A stretch of 64,000 nucleotides of DNA from Streptomyces hoynatensis (GTDB taxonomy: Bacteria > Actinomycetota > Actinomycetes > Streptomycetales > Streptomycetaceae), in contig NZ_RBAL01000016.1 in NCBI RefSeq assembly GCF_003626535.1, forward strand, positions 89,345 through 153,344, read 5' to 3'. The notes under the pieces were generated by a model. It made no database searches, had not been told where the DNA came from, and saw nothing but the letters and a program-made list of their open reading frames with translations. How positions within the stretch are numbered: the first letter of the stretch is position 1; every line of letters starts with the position of its first letter. Made by a program: the position numbers and the translations under genes. Of the stretch, positions 43,389 through 53,933 are shown one piece after another.

Positions 43389-45668
43389 TCACCCCTTGTC
43401 GAGGAACTCCTCGCGCTCGCTGTCGAGGAGCGCGTCGAGCGCCACCCGCAGCTCGGGAACGCCCGCCAGCTCCGGGTCCTTCTCCACCAGCGCGGTGGCC
43501 TCGGCCCTGGCCTCGGCGATGATCTCCTCGTCGTCGACCACGGTGAGCATCCGCAGGCTGCTGCGGCCACCGGACTGCGCCTCGCCGAGGACGTCGCCCT
43601 CGCGGCGCTGCTCCAGGTCGATGCGGGAGAGTTCGAAGCCGTCCGTGGTCGCGGCGACCGCGTCCAGCCTGGCCCGCGCCCCGCTGCCCTCCACGGCCTC
43701 GCTGACCAGCAGGCACAGCCCGGGCGCCGCGCCGCGTCCGACGCGTCCGCGCAGCTGGTGGAGCTGGGAGACGCCGAACCGGTCGGCGTCCATGATCACC
43801 ATCACGGTGGCGTTCGGCACGTTCACCCCGACCTCGATCACCGTGGTGGCCACCAGCACGTCCACCTCGCCCGCCGCGAAGCGCCGCATCACCTCGTCCT
43901 TGGCCTCGGGCGCCATCCGGCCGTGCAGCACCTCGAGGCGCAGGCCGCCGAGGGGCCCTTCCGCGAGTTCCGAGGCGACGTCGAGCACGGCCAGCGGCGG
44001 GCGCCGCTCGCCCTCCCCCTCGGGGCCCTCGCCGTCCTGCGCGTCCTCGTCCCCGCGCCGTTCCGCGGCCCGGCCCCCGGCCTGTTCCGCCTCCTCCCCG
44101 ATCCGCGGGCAGACCACGTACGCCTGGTGGCCGGCCTCCACCTCCTCCCTGACCCGCTCCCAGGCCCGGCTGAGGAAGTGCGGCTTGTCCCTGGCCGGGA
44201 CGACGTGGCTGGCGATGGGCGCGCGGCCGGCGGGCAGCTCGTCGAGCACCGAGGTGGACAGGTCGCCGAAGACGGTCATGGCGACGGTGCGCGGGATCGG
44301 CGTGGCCGTCATCACCAGCAGGTGCGGGGGCCGGTGCCCCTTCGCCCGCAGGGATTCGCGCTGTTCGACGCCGAACCGGTGCTGCTCGTCGACCACGACA
44401 AGGCCGAGGTCGTGGAACTGCACGACGTCCTCGATCAGCGCGTGGGTGCCGATGACGATGCCCGCCTCGCCCGTCACGGCCTCGAGGAGCGCCTTGCGCC
44501 TGGCCGCCGCGCCCATGGAGCCGGTGAGCAGCGCCACCCTGGTGCCCTGCTCCGCGCCGCCGAGCATCCCGCCCTCGGCCAGCTCCCCGAGCATCTCCAC
44601 GAGGGAGCGGTGGTGCTGCTGGGCGAGCACCTCGGTGGGGGCGAGCAGCGCCGACTGCCCGCCGGAGTCGGCCACGGCGAGCATGGCGCGCAGCGCGACC
44701 AGCGTCTTGCCGCTGCCGACCTCGCCCTGCAGCAGGCGGTGCATCGGGTGCTCCGCCGCCAGGTCCGCCAGGATCTCGTCGCCGACCCGGCGCTGGCCCG
44801 CGGTGAGCGTGAAGGGCAGCCGGGCGTCGAAGGCGTGCAGCAGCCCGCCGGGACGCGGCCGCCGCGGCTGGGCGGTGAGCTGGGCCGCCGCCCGGCGCCG
44901 CCTGGCCAGGGCCACCTGCAGGACGAAGGCCTCGTCCCACTTCAGCCGCGACCTGGCGGCGGCGATGTCGGCCTTGGCGCGCGGCCGGTGCACCTTCTCG
45001 ATGGCCTCGGGCAGGGGCAGCAGCCCGCGCCGGGCGCGCAGCGCGGCGGGGAGCGGGTCCGTCACCCCGGCCCAGCCGGTGGCGCGCAGCGAGTCGAGGA
45101 CGGTGTCCACCGACTTGGCCAGCCGCCAGGACTCCAGCTGCTTGCAGGCCGGGTAGAGGGGCAGCAGCCGGGAGGCGAACTCCTCGGCGGCCTCGGGCAC
45201 CCCCTCCCGCGTGCCCTCCTCCGCCCCGCCGCCGCGGCCGTCCTCCTCGAGCAACTCGTAGGCCGGGTGGGAGAGCTGGAGCCGGTGCCGGAAAATCGAG
45301 ACCTTGCCCGCGAACATGCCCCGGCGGCCGGGCAGCAGCACCCGCTCGTGGTGGCGCACCGCGCGGCTGCCGAAGAAGACCAGCTGAAGCCGCCCGCTGC
45401 CGTCCGTGAGCGTCACCTCCAGCCGCAGGCCACGGCCGCGGTTGAACGTGTGGGTCCTGCTGTCGGCGACCTCCGCGACGACCGTGACGTGCTCGTCGAG
45501 CGGCAGGTCGCCGAGGCGGGTGAGCTCGCCGCGCTCGGCGTAGCGGCGCGGATAGTGGTGGAGCAGGTCGCCGACCGTGTGCAGATCGAGGTGGGCGGCC
45601 ATCACCTTGGCGGTGCTGCCGCCGACGACCTTGGCGAGGGGCTCGTGCAGCGCGGTCACGCGCTCCAT
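43389..45668 (-). CDS. recG: ATP-dependent DNA helicase RecG
   Basis: Remodels stalled forks and branched DNA. The 759-residue product has the wedge OB domain (about 40-160), Walker A LLQGEVGSGKTLVALRA near 310-326, DEQHRFGVEQR near 420, TATPIPRT near 443 and helicase motifs V and VI (TTVIEVGVNVPNA, QLRGRVGRG) near 603-635. A Gly/Glu/Arg-rich insertion lies at about 520-560 inside helicase domain 2. ATG at 45668; the longer frame upstream is the complement of the DAK2 gene. Confidence 0.96.
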   Translation of the reverse strand: MERVTALHEPLAKVVGGSTAKVMAAHLDLHTVGDLLHHYPRRYAERGELTRLGDLPLDEHVTVVAEVADSRTHTFNRGRGLRLEVTLTDGSGRLQLVFFGSRAVRHHERVLLPGRRGMFAGKVSIFRHRLQLSHPAYELLEEDGRGGGAEEGTREGVPEAAEEFASRLLPLYPACKQLESWRLAKSVDTVLDSLRATGWAGVTDPLPAALRARRGLLPLPEAIEKVHRPRAKADIAAARSRLKWDEAFVLQVALARRRRAAAQLTAQPRRPRPGGLLHAFDARLPFTLTAGQRRVGDEILADLAAEHPMHRLLQGEVGSGKTLVALRAMLAVADSGGQSALLAPTEVLAQQHHRSLVEMLGELAEGGMLGGAEQGTRVALLTGSMGAAARRKALLEAVTGEAGIVIGTHALIEDVVQFHDLGLVVVDEQHRFGVEQRESLRAKGHRPPHLLVMTATPIPRTVAMTVFGDLSTSVLDELPAGRAPIASHVVPARDKPHFLSRAWERVREEVEAGHQAYVVCPRIGEEAEQAGGRAAERRGDEDAQDGEGPEGEGERRPPLAVLDVASELAEGPLGGLRLEVLHGRMAPEAKDEVMRRFAAGEVDVLVATTVIEVGVNVPNATVMVIMDADRFGVSQLHQLRGRVGRGAAPGLCLLVSEAVEGSGARARLDAVAATTDGFELSRIDLEQRREGDVLGEAQSGGRSSLRMLTVVDDEEIIAEARAEATALVEKDPELAGVPELRVALDALLDSEREEFLDKG

Positions 45669-45823
45669 TGCACACCATGGGTACGACAGCCCACCGCCAC
45701 ACCATGTGGTCCGCGGGTCCGCGGGGCCGCGAGGCCGCCGCCGCCCTGCCCGCCCGCGGCCCACCCCGCCTTCGGGCATGCTCCGGCCCGCTTTTCCGCC
45801 CGGGCCCGCCGGGCCCGGGCCGG

Positions 45824-47542
45824 TTACTCCACGCCGATGAGCAGCGGCGCGTCCTGCCGTCCCTCGTACACCACCGTGTCCACGCCGAGGTGGCCGCGGC
45901 GCACCCGCTCGCGCAGCCGGTCGGCGAGGCCGGCGGGGGCGCTCGCGCCGAGGACCAGCGTGACCAGTTCGCCGCCCGCGGAGAGCATGCGCTCCAGCAC
46001 CTCGCCCGCGACCTCGTCGGCCGCGGCGCCGATGACCGCGACGTCGCCGTCGACCAGGCCGAGCACGTCCCCGGCCTGGCAGATCCCGGCCATCGTCCAG
46101 GACTGCCGCTCGGCCACGGCCACCTCGCCGAACCTGGTGGCTCCGGCGGCGGAGGTCATGGCGACGACGTCCTCGTCGAAACGCCGCTCCGGCGCGTGAA
46201 CGGCCAGCGCCGCGATGCCCTGGACGGGGGAACGGGTGGGCACCACGGCGACCCGCAGCCCGGCGGCCCTGGCCTGCTCGGCGGCGGCGGAGGCGGCGTG
46301 CCACAGGCCGTCGTCGTTGGGCAGCAGCACCACCTCGGCGGCCCGGGTGCGCTGGATCACGGCGGTCAGTTCCCCGGCGCCCGGGGGCTCGCCCTGGCGC
46401 ACGGTGAGCGCGAGCGCCCCCGCCTCCTCGCAGAGCCCGGCCAGGCCGTCGCCCGGCAGCAGGGAGACCACCGCGCGGGCGCCCCGCGCCGGGGCGTGCG
46501 GCGCGGCGGCCAGGGCGGTGATCCTGATCCGGTGCGGCCGGCCCGCCTCGATGCCGGCCTCGACCGCCGCGCCGGGCCGTGCGGTGTGGACGTGGACGTT
46601 CCACAGGCCGTCGCCGCCGACCACGACGAGGGAATCGCCGAGCGCGTCCAGCCGCGCCCTGAGCCCGGCCACCGCGGAGTCCGCGGCCTCGAGCAGGTAG
46701 ATGACCTCGTGGGTCACCAGCGCCCCTTCCGGCGTGCCCGGCCCGCCCGCGCCGGGGGCGTGCGCCGTCCCGCCGAAGGGCCCGGGGGCGTGCGGCGTTT
46801 CCCCGGCGGGCGGCGCGGCGCCGGATATCGCCGCGTCCTTCCGGCACTCGGCCGCGCCGCCCCGATCCGTGCGGCGCGGGCCGGGGGCCCGGAACAGCCG
46901 CTCGCGCGGGGAGGCGCCTGGGGCGCCCCCGGAGAGCGCCGACTGCAGCGCGTCGAGCACCGCCACCAGCCCCCTGCCGCCCGCGTCCACCACGCCCGCC
47001 TCGGCCAGCGCCGCGAGTTGCCCCGGCGTGGCCTCCAGCGCCCGCCCGGCGCCCGCGCCCGCCGCGGCGACCACCTCCTCGGGCAGGGCCCCGGAGGCGG
47101 CCTCGGCCGCCTCGGCCGCGGCCGAGGCGACGGTCAGCATGGTGCCCTCCACCGGGTGCGCCACGGCCTCGTAGGCCGACTCCACGGCCCGCCGCAGCGC
47201 GCGCCGCACGGTCGCGGCCTCCGCGGGGTCGGGCCCCTCGGCGAGCACCTCGGCCATGCCGCGCAGGAGTTGGGCGAGGATGGTGCCCGAGTTGCCGCGG
47301 GCGCCGATCAGGGCGCCGTGTGCCATGCTGCGGGCGGCCTCGGCGAGCGTGGGGCTCCCGGTGCCGGCGGCCGCCACCGCCTGGGCGGCGGACTCGACGG
47401 TCAGGTAGAGATTGGTGCCGGTGTCCCCGTCGGCGACCGGGAAGACGTTGATCGCGTCGATGTCCTCGCGGGCGCGCCCGAGGGCGTCGAGCGCGAGCAG
47501 GCACCAGCGCCGTACCGCTGCGGCGTCGAGCGGCTGCGGCAC
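45824..47542 (-). CDS. DAK2-domain protein, FakA-like fatty acid kinase
   Basis: The 572-residue product has the DhaL/DAK2 nucleotide-binding domain at the N-terminus (DAINVFPVADGDTGTNLYLT near 28-47, GARGNSGTILAQLLRG near 80-95) and a C-terminal FakA domain. Family members phosphorylate fatty acids presented by FakB (DegV) proteins for lipid synthesis. Location upstream of recG and beside rpmB is the classic yloV arrangement of Gram-positive bacteria. A Pro/Ala/Gly-rich linker at about 200-270 is longer than I expect. Substrate is inferred from family only. Confidence 0.9.
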   Translation of the reverse strand: MPQPLDAAAVRRWCLLALDALGRAREDIDAINVFPVADGDTGTNLYLTVESAAQAVAAAGTGSPTLAEAARSMAHGALIGARGNSGTILAQLLRGMAEVLAEGPDPAEAATVRRALRRAVESAYEAVAHPVEGTMLTVASAAAEAAEAASGALPEEVVAAAGAGAGRALEATPGQLAALAEAGVVDAGGRGLVAVLDALQSALSGGAPGASPRERLFRAPGPRRTDRGGAAECRKDAAISGAAPPAGETPHAPGPFGGTAHAPGAGGPGTPEGALVTHEVIYLLEAADSAVAGLRARLDALGDSLVVVGGDGLWNVHVHTARPGAAVEAGIEAGRPHRIRITALAAAPHAPARGARAVVSLLPGDGLAGLCEEAGALALTVRQGEPPGAGELTAVIQRTRAAEVVLLPNDDGLWHAASAAAEQARAAGLRVAVVPTRSPVQGIAALAVHAPERRFDEDVVAMTSAAGATRFGEVAVAERQSWTMAGICQAGDVLGLVDGDVAVIGAAADEVAGEVLERMLSAGGELVTLVLGASAPAGLADRLRERVRRGHLGVDTVVYEGRQDAPLLIGVE

Positions 47543-47810
47543 GTGAGGACCTCCTCGGCCGGGGCGGGGGCGGACGGTTGGTGCAGCTTATGCCCTCGCC
47601 GGTGTAGGGCTCACCGCCATGGGCAGGGCGGGCGATTTCGCCCTTCGGGAACGCCCGGGGTATGCTGCCCCGGTTGCCCGAGGTCGTCGCCGTGTACCGC
47701 GTGTACGGGCCGTGCGTCGGGTGAATCCGCCGGGGCCGTCAAGTCCCGGGGTCCCAGCGTAAGTTTCCGTCTCCCCGCCCGCGCGGGGTGACCCGTCTTT
47801 GGAGTGACCC

Positions 47811-47996
47811 GTGGCTGCCAACTGCGATGTCTGCGGCAAGGGGCCGGGCTTCGGCAACAGCATTTCCCACTCGCACCGCCGTACCCCCCGCCGTTGGAAC
47901 CCCAACATCCAGCGGGTGCGTTCCGTGGTCAACGGCACGCCGAAGCGCCTGTACGTCTGCACCTCGTGCATCAAGGCGGGCAAGGTCTCGCGCTGA
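47811..47996 (+). CDS. rpmB: 50S ribosomal protein L28 (zinc-binding form)
   Basis: A 61-residue L28 starting from GTG at 47811 with GGAG upstream (MAANCDVCGKGPGFGNSISH). CDVC and CTSC form a zinc ribbon, so this is the C+ form that Streptomyces replaces with zinc-free paralogues under Zur control. Transcribed alone, divergent from the DAK2 gene, as in many bacteria. A long hairpin lies 50 nt downstream. Confidence 0.95.
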   Translation: MAANCDVCGKGPGFGNSISHSHRRTPRRWNPNIQRVRSVVNGTPKRLYVCTSCIKAGKVSR

Positions 47997-48046
47997 GCCC
48001 TCCGCCGCGCTGAGCCCTCCGGCTTCGCGCCGAGTTCGGCTCCTGT

Positions 48047-48075
48047 GGCCGGTCCACCCTTCCGGTGGGCCGGCC
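48047..48075 (+). terminator. rpmB terminator hairpin
   Basis: 12-bp stem (GGCCGGTCCACC with GGTGGGCCGGCC, one G-U pair) and a 5-nt loop, followed by TTCT, starting 51 nt after the rpmB stop. Good terminator shape. Confidence 0.75.
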
Positions 48076-48176
48076 TTCTGGCGTGCGGGCCTCCGCCCGC
48101 GCGGGCGCCCGGCCCGCCGCCCTTGGCCGTCCGGCCCGTGGGCCCCTTCCGGCCCCGCCGCCGCGCCCTCCCCGCC

Positions 48177-48992
48177 TCAGGTGCCGGTTCCGCCGGCCGT
48201 TTCCCGCCGCGTCAGGTGCGCGTGGTCGACCGGCCCGATCCCGGCGCCGAGCGGGAAGCCGGCCGCGATGGCGCCCGTCACGTACTCCTTGGCCGCCGTG
48301 ACGGCCGAGGGCACCGGGTCGCCGAAGGCCAGCCGCGCGGCGATCGCCGCGGCGAGCGTGCAGCCCGTGCCGTGCGTGTGGCGGTTGCCGTGGCGCGGGG
48401 CACGCAGCCAGTGCTCGGCGCTGCCGTCGGTCAGCAGGTCCACCGCGTCGCCCGGCAGGTGGCCGCCCTTGATCAGCACCCAGCGCGGTCCGAGGGCCAG
48501 GACGGCCGCGGCGGCCCGCGGCAGGTCCTCCTCGCCCCGCACCAGAACGCCGGTGAGCTGGGCGACCTCCGCCAGGTTCGGGGTGGCGAGGGTGGCGGAG
48601 GGCAGCAGCCTGTGGCGCACGACGTCCACCGCGTCCGCGGCCAGCAGCGGGTCACCGTGTGAGGAGACGCCCACCGGGTCGACGACCACCGGCGCGCCGA
48701 CCGTGGCGAGCAGCCCGGCGACGGTCTCCACCACCTCGGCGGTGGCGAGCATCCCGGTCTTGACCGCCTGCACGCCGATATCGTCCACCACGCTGCGGAA
48801 CTGCGCGGCCACCGCCTGCGACGGCAGCTCCCAGGTCCCCTGCACGCCCAGCGAGTTCTGCGCCGTGACGGCCGTGATCACGCTCATGCCGTGGGTGCCG
48901 AGCGCGAGCATCGTCTTCAGGTCGGCCTGAATCCCGGCGCCGCCGCCCGAGTCGGAGCCGGCGACGGTGAGAACGCGCGGAGGTGCCTGCAT
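48177..48992 (-). CDS. thiD: Hydroxymethylpyrimidine (phosphate) kinase
   Basis: Phosphorylates HMP and HMP-P in thiamine synthesis. The 271-residue ribokinase-fold protein has VAGSDSGGGAGIQADLKT at the N-terminus, VVVDPVGVSSHGDPLL near 100-115, WVLIKGGH near 165 and the anion-hole motif HGTGCTLAAAIAARL near 200-214. 66 bp downstream of thiL; no TPP riboswitch is visible in that short gap. Confidence 0.95.
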   Translation of the reverse strand: MQAPPRVLTVAGSDSGGGAGIQADLKTMLALGTHGMSVITAVTAQNSLGVQGTWELPSQAVAAQFRSVVDDIGVQAVKTGMLATAEVVETVAGLLATVGAPVVVDPVGVSSHGDPLLAADAVDVVRHRLLPSATLATPNLAEVAQLTGVLVRGEEDLPRAAAAVLALGPRWVLIKGGHLPGDAVDLLTDGSAEHWLRAPRHGNRHTHGTGCTLAAAIAARLAFGDPVPSAVTAAKEYVTGAIAAGFPLGAGIGPVDHAHLTRRETAGGTGT

Positions 48993-49058
48993 GGCACCCG
49001 ACCCTACTGAGCGCCGCCCGGCGGGACTCCCCCGGGCGGCGCCCGCAGGCCGGAGGGC

Positions 49059-50021
49059 TCAGCCGGCGAAGTGGTCCCAGCCGCCGGCCTTGTCCCAGGC
49101 CGCGCCGTCCACCGTCACCCGCGGCAGCCCCCGCACCCTGGCGGGCAGCACCTCCCCGATGGTGCGCCAGCGGGCCGGGAGCTTGGTCTCGGGCGGGAAC
49201 GTGGCCACGAGCGCGTGATCCTCCCCGCCGGTCAGCACCCAGTTCAGCGGGTCGACTCCCACGGCCTGCCCGATGTCCGACATCTGCGCCGGGATGTCGA
49301 GGGAGGCGGAGGCCAGGTCGATGCGCACCTTGCTGCCCTTGGCCAGGTGGCCGAGGTCGGCGATGAGCCCGTCGCTCACGTCGGTCATGGCGGTCGCGCC
49401 CAGGGCCGCGGCCGCCGGGCCCGCGGCGTAGGGCGGTTCGGGGCGGCGGTGCGCCTCGACGAAGGCGCGGGGGGAGCGGAAGCCGCGGGAGAGCACCGCG
49501 TGCCCGGCCGCGGACCAGCCGAGCCAGCCCGTGACGGCGACGATGTCGCCCGGCCTGGCGCCGGTCCTGGTCACCGGCTCGCGTCCGGACAGGTCGCCGA
49601 GTGCGGTGATGGAGACGGTGATCGTCTCGCCCCGGACCACGTCGCCGCCGGCCACCCCGGCGCCCGCGACCCGGCACTCGTCGCGCACCCCGTCCATCAG
49701 CTCCACCGGCCAGGTGGCGGGGAGTTCGGCGGGGACCACCAGGCCGAGCAGCACCGCGGTCGGCACCGCGCCCATCGCCGCGATGTCGGCCAGGTTCTGG
49801 GCGGCGGCCTTGCGGCCGACGTCGTAGGCGGTGGACCAGTCGCGGCGGAAGTGCCGCCCCTCGAGCAGGATGTCCGTGCTGGCGACGACCCGCCGGTCGG
49901 GGGCCGCCACCACGGCCGCGTCGTCCCCCGGGCCGAGCCGCACGGCGGGCGTGCCGGTGATCCGGGAGGTCAGCTCCCTGATCAGGCCGAACTCCCCGAG
50001 CTCCCCCACGCTGCCCTTCAC
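49059..50021 (-). CDS. thiL: Thiamine-monophosphate kinase
   Basis: Makes thiamine diphosphate from TMP. The 320-residue product has GELGEFGLIRELTSRI, the metal-binding LGPGDDAAVV (about 25-34), NLADIAAMGAVPTAVLLGL near 75-93, GGDVVRGETITVSITALG near 115 and TDVSDGLIADLGHLAKGSK near 210-228. ATG start at 50021 and full family length. Faces away from the AsnC-type gene at 50183. Confidence 0.96.
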   Translation of the reverse strand: MKGSVGELGEFGLIRELTSRITGTPAVRLGPGDDAAVVAAPDRRVVASTDILLEGRHFRRDWSTAYDVGRKAAAQNLADIAAMGAVPTAVLLGLVVPAELPATWPVELMDGVRDECRVAGAGVAGGDVVRGETITVSITALGDLSGREPVTRTGARPGDIVAVTGWLGWSAAGHAVLSRGFRSPRAFVEAHRRPEPPYAAGPAAAALGATAMTDVSDGLIADLGHLAKGSKVRIDLASASLDIPAQMSDIGQAVGVDPLNWVLTGGEDHALVATFPPETKLPARWRTIGEVLPARVRGLPRVTVDGAAWDKAGGWDHFAG

Positions 50022-50182
50022 TCAGTTCTCCTCATGCTCGTCCCGCCGGCCCCTGCCACTTCGGATCGGTCACTCCCGTCCGCGCCCGCCGTCCTCACCG
50101 CGGCCACCCCCGGTGTCTCCCGGCACCGGTCATGACGCGCTACGGTAGCGCCCCCGCTCCTCGTAGCCGCTTGGGAGGACCC

Positions 50183-50416
50183 GTGGTACAGGCGTACATC
50201 CTCATCCAGACCGAGGCGGGCAGGGCATCCGCCGTCGCCGACGAGATCTCCCGGCTTCCCGGGGTGATCCGGGCCGAGGATGTCACCGGACCCTACGACG
50301 TCATCGTCAGGGCCGAGGCGGGAACGGTGGACGAGCTGGGACGCCTGGTGGTCGCCGAGGTGCAGCGGGTGCCAGGGATCACGCGCACCCTGACCTGCCC
50401 CGTCGTCCACCTGTAG
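50183..50416 (+). CDS. Lrp/AsnC ligand-binding (RAM) domain protein, no DNA-binding domain
   Basis: A 77-residue stand-alone RAM domain: VQAYILIQTEAGRASAVADE, a middle VTGPYDVIVRAEAGTVDEL and end RTLTCPVVHL. No helix-turn-helix is present. Such small effector domains assemble as rings that bind amino acids and may act by joining full-length Lrp proteins. GTG at 50183 has GGGAGG 5-10 nt upstream, so the upstream frame from 50132 is not used. Ligand unknown. Confidence 0.9.
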   Translation: MVQAYILIQTEAGRASAVADEISRLPGVIRAEDVTGPYDVIVRAEAGTVDELGRLVVAEVQRVPGITRTLTCPVVHL

Positions 50417-50435
50417 CGCCCCGTATGCTCGCCGC

Positions 50436-50987
50436 GTGACCTTCACCGTACGCCGCTCGCTGACGCTCCTGTCGGCGGGGCTCTTCCTGGCCGCCTGCTC
50501 CGCCGCCTCGGGAGCGCCGCGGGTCACGGTCCCCACCCCCGAGGGCGCGGCGGCCGAGGCGTGCCGCGCACTGGCCGGGGCGCTCCCGGATCGGGTGGCG
50601 GACCGCGGGCGGGCCGAACTGGACGAGGACAGCCCGTACGTGGCCGCCTGGGGAGACCCGGCGATCGTGCTGCGCTGCGGGGTGCCGCGCCCGGAGCGGC
50701 TGACGCCGGGCAGCGAGACGTACGACCCGGCCTCCGACGCCGTGGCGGTGAACGACGTGTCCTGGCTGCTGGAGGAGCAGTCGGACGGCATCAGGTTCAC
50801 CACCACGGAGCGCCGGGTGTTCGTCGAGGTGACGGTGCCCGACGACTACGCCCCCGAGGTGAACCCGCTGCTCGACCTGGCCGCGGCCGTCGACGCGCAC
50901 ATCCCTCTCGACGAGCTCTACGCGCAGGCGGAGCGGGACGAGCAGCAGCAGGAGCAGCAGGAGGGGCAGGAGCCGCCGGAGGGCTGA
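50436..50987 (+). CDS. DUF3515 family lipoprotein
   Basis: A 183-residue protein with a lipoprotein signal peptide; lipobox LAAC puts the lipidated Cys at residue 21. The mature part resembles the DUF3515 family of actinobacterial secreted proteins (ACRALAGALPDRVADR, AAWGDPAIVLRCGVPRP, VNDVSWLLEE). The C-terminus is Gln/Glu-rich. Function unknown. GTG start at 50436, 19 bp after the RAM-domain gene, probably the same transcript. Confidence 0.88.
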   Translation: MTFTVRRSLTLLSAGLFLAACSAASGAPRVTVPTPEGAAAEACRALAGALPDRVADRGRAELDEDSPYVAAWGDPAIVLRCGVPRPERLTPGSETYDPASDAVAVNDVSWLLEEQSDGIRFTTTERRVFVEVTVPDDYAPEVNPLLDLAAAVDAHIPLDELYAQAERDEQQQEQQEGQEPPEG

Positions 50988-50999
50988 GCCGCCCCCGGG

Positions 51000-52142
<1,143 letters not shown>

Positions 52143-52176
52143 AACCCCCTGAGGCTACCCAACGGGGTGCCCCAAG

Positions 52177-53178
52177 TCAGCGGTGCTCGGCCTTGGCGGT
52201 TCGCGACATCAGCTCCTTGACCGCCACCTGGGGGGAGGTGCCGCCGTGGACGATGCCGACCACGGTCTCGGTCAGCGGCATGTCGACGTCGTGACGGCGC
52301 GCCAGGTCGAGAACCGAGCGGCAGGACTTGACGCCCTCGGCGGTCTGCCGGGTGACGGCGATGGTCTCCTGAAGGGTCATGCCGCGGCCGAGGTTGGTGC
52401 CGAAGGTGTGGTTGCGCGAGAGCGGGGAGGAGCAGGTGGCCACCAGGTCGCCCATGCCGGCCAGGCCCGCGAAGGTCTGCGGGTCGGCGCCCATCGCGGT
52501 GCCGAGCCTGGCCGTCTCGGCAAGTCCCCGCGTGATGAGGGACGCCTTGGTGTTGTCGCCCAGACCCATGCCGTCGGCGATGCCCACGGCGAGGGCGATC
52601 ACGTTCTTGACGGCGCCGCCGAGCTCGCAGCCGACGACGTCGGTGTTGGTGTACGGCCGGAAGTACGGGGTGTGGCAGGCGGCCTGGAGGCGCCTGGCGA
52701 CGGACTCGTCGCGGCAGGCCACGACCGAGGCGGCGGGCTGGCGTTCGGCGATCTCCCGGGCCAGGTTGGGGCCGGAGAGGACGGCCACCCGCTCGGGCGG
52801 GGCGCCGGCGACCTCCTGGATCACCTCGCTCATCCGCTTCGCCGTGCCGAGCTCGATGCCCTTCATCAGCGAGACGAGGACCGTGCCGGCCGGCAGCAGC
52901 CGCGACCACTCCCGCAGGTTGCCGCGCAGGGTCTGGGAGGGCACGGACAGGACCGTGAACTCGGCGCCCTCCGCGGCCTCGGCCGCGTCCGTGGTGGCGC
53001 GCACGGCCTGGGGCAGGCGCACCCCCGGCAGGTACTCCGGGTTCTCCCGCGTGGTGTTGACGGCCGCGACGACCTCGGCGCGGCGCGCCCAGAGCCTCAC
53101 CTCGCAGCCGGCGTCGGCGAGGACCATGGCGAAGGCGGTCCCCCAGGAGCCGGTGCCAAAGACGGCTGCGCGTGTCAC
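52177..53178 (-). CDS. gpsA: Glycerol-3-phosphate dehydrogenase [NAD(P)+]
   Basis: Makes sn-glycerol-3-phosphate for phospholipids. The 333-residue product begins with the dinucleotide motif AAVFGTGSWGTAFAMVLADAG, has LMKGIELGTAKRMSEV near 110, the catalytic Lys in ELGGAVKNVIALAVGIADG near 185-203 and GLAGMGDLVATCSS near 250. GTG at 53178 overlaps the plsC stop by 4 bp (GTGA), so plsC-gpsA are coupled, a sensible pairing of glycerolipid enzymes. Confidence 0.96.
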   Translation of the reverse strand: MTRAAVFGTGSWGTAFAMVLADAGCEVRLWARRAEVVAAVNTTRENPEYLPGVRLPQAVRATTDAAEAAEGAEFTVLSVPSQTLRGNLREWSRLLPAGTVLVSLMKGIELGTAKRMSEVIQEVAGAPPERVAVLSGPNLAREIAERQPAASVVACRDESVARRLQAACHTPYFRPYTNTDVVGCELGGAVKNVIALAVGIADGMGLGDNTKASLITRGLAETARLGTAMGADPQTFAGLAGMGDLVATCSSPLSRNHTFGTNLGRGMTLQETIAVTRQTAEGVKSCRSVLDLARRHDVDMPLTETVVGIVHGGTSPQVAVKELMSRTAKAEHR

Positions 53179-53933
53179 TCCGCTTTCTCCTCCTCGGGTG
53201 TCCTCCGGCCGCGCCGCTCGGCCGGCGTCCTGCGGTAAACGTAGCGCTCCGCGGGCGGGGTCTCGTTCCTGATGTCCGCGAGCAGGGCCGTGATCGCGGC
53301 CATGATGCGGTCGGTCACCTCGCGCAGCACCTCGGCGGTGGGTTCCTGATCGTAGAACTCCGAGAGGTCGACCGGCGCACCGGCCACGACGGTGAGCGTC
53401 TTGCGGGGGAAGGGGCGGAACCGCCGCTCCTTGGCGTAGGGCGGCATGACCTCGTGCGCCCCCCACTGGGCCACCGGGATCACCGGGGCATGGGTGCGCA
53501 GCGCGACGCGGGCGGCGCCCGTCTTGCCCTCCATCGGCCACAGGTGGGGCTCCCGGGTGAGGGTGCCCTCGGGATAGAACGCGACGCACTTGCCCTCGTG
53601 GACGGCGGCGACGGCCGCCCGGAAAGCGTCGGCGGCCTCGCTGGTGTCCCGGTAGACGGGGATCTGGCCGGTGCCGCGCATGAACCTGCCCACGACCCCC
53701 TTGCGGAACAGGGCCTCCTTGGCCAGGAATCTCGGCACGCGTCCGGTGTTGTACTGGAAGTGCGCGTAGGAGAGCGGGTCCAGATAGGAGTTGTGATTCA
53801 CCGCCGTGATGAATCCCCCTTCGGCGGGAATATGCTCCATTCCGCGCCAGTTCCGCTTGAAGAGGACGCGCATCGGCGGTTTTACCAGAATTGCGGCCAA
53901 TCGGTACCAGAAGCCGATTCTGCGGCGAGACAC
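53175..53933 (-). CDS. plsC: 1-acyl-sn-glycerol-3-phosphate acyltransferase (PlsC family)
   Basis: Adds the second acyl chain to make phosphatidic acid. The 252-residue product has the acyltransferase motif NHNSYLDP (NHxxxxD) near residues 45-52, GTGQIPVYRDT near 83 and YPEGTL near 113. A hydrophobic N-terminal segment suits peripheral membrane attachment. The C-terminus is Arg/Glu-rich. GTG at 53933, preceded by GAGGAGA, gives MSRRRIGFWYRLAAI. The huge upstream frame is the complement of cofC. Confidence 0.93.
   Translation of the reverse strand: MSRRRIGFWYRLAAILVKPPMRVLFKRNWRGMEHIPAEGGFITAVNHNSYLDPLSYAHFQYNTGRVPRFLAKEALFRKGVVGRFMRGTGQIPVYRDTSEAADAFRAAVAAVHEGKCVAFYPEGTLTREPHLWPMEGKTGAARVALRTHAPVIPVAQWGAHEVMPPYAKERRFRPFPRKTLTVVAGAPVDLSEFYDQEPTAEVLREVTDRIMAAITALLADIRNETPPAERYVYRRTPAERRGRRTPEEEKAE

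Noticed and set aside
42505..45705. 1066-residue frame ending in the hypothetical gene
   Set aside because: Only the last 167 residues (from 43008, with a Shine-Dalgarno) are plausible; the rest is an out-of-frame reading of recG.
43257..46199. 980-residue plus-strand frame across recG
   Set aside because: Antisense to recG with shadow-like composition and no motif.
48993..49058. TPP riboswitch ahead of thiD
   Set aside because: The thiL-thiD gap is 66 bp and shows no CTGAGA-type thi-box elements; too short for the aptamer.
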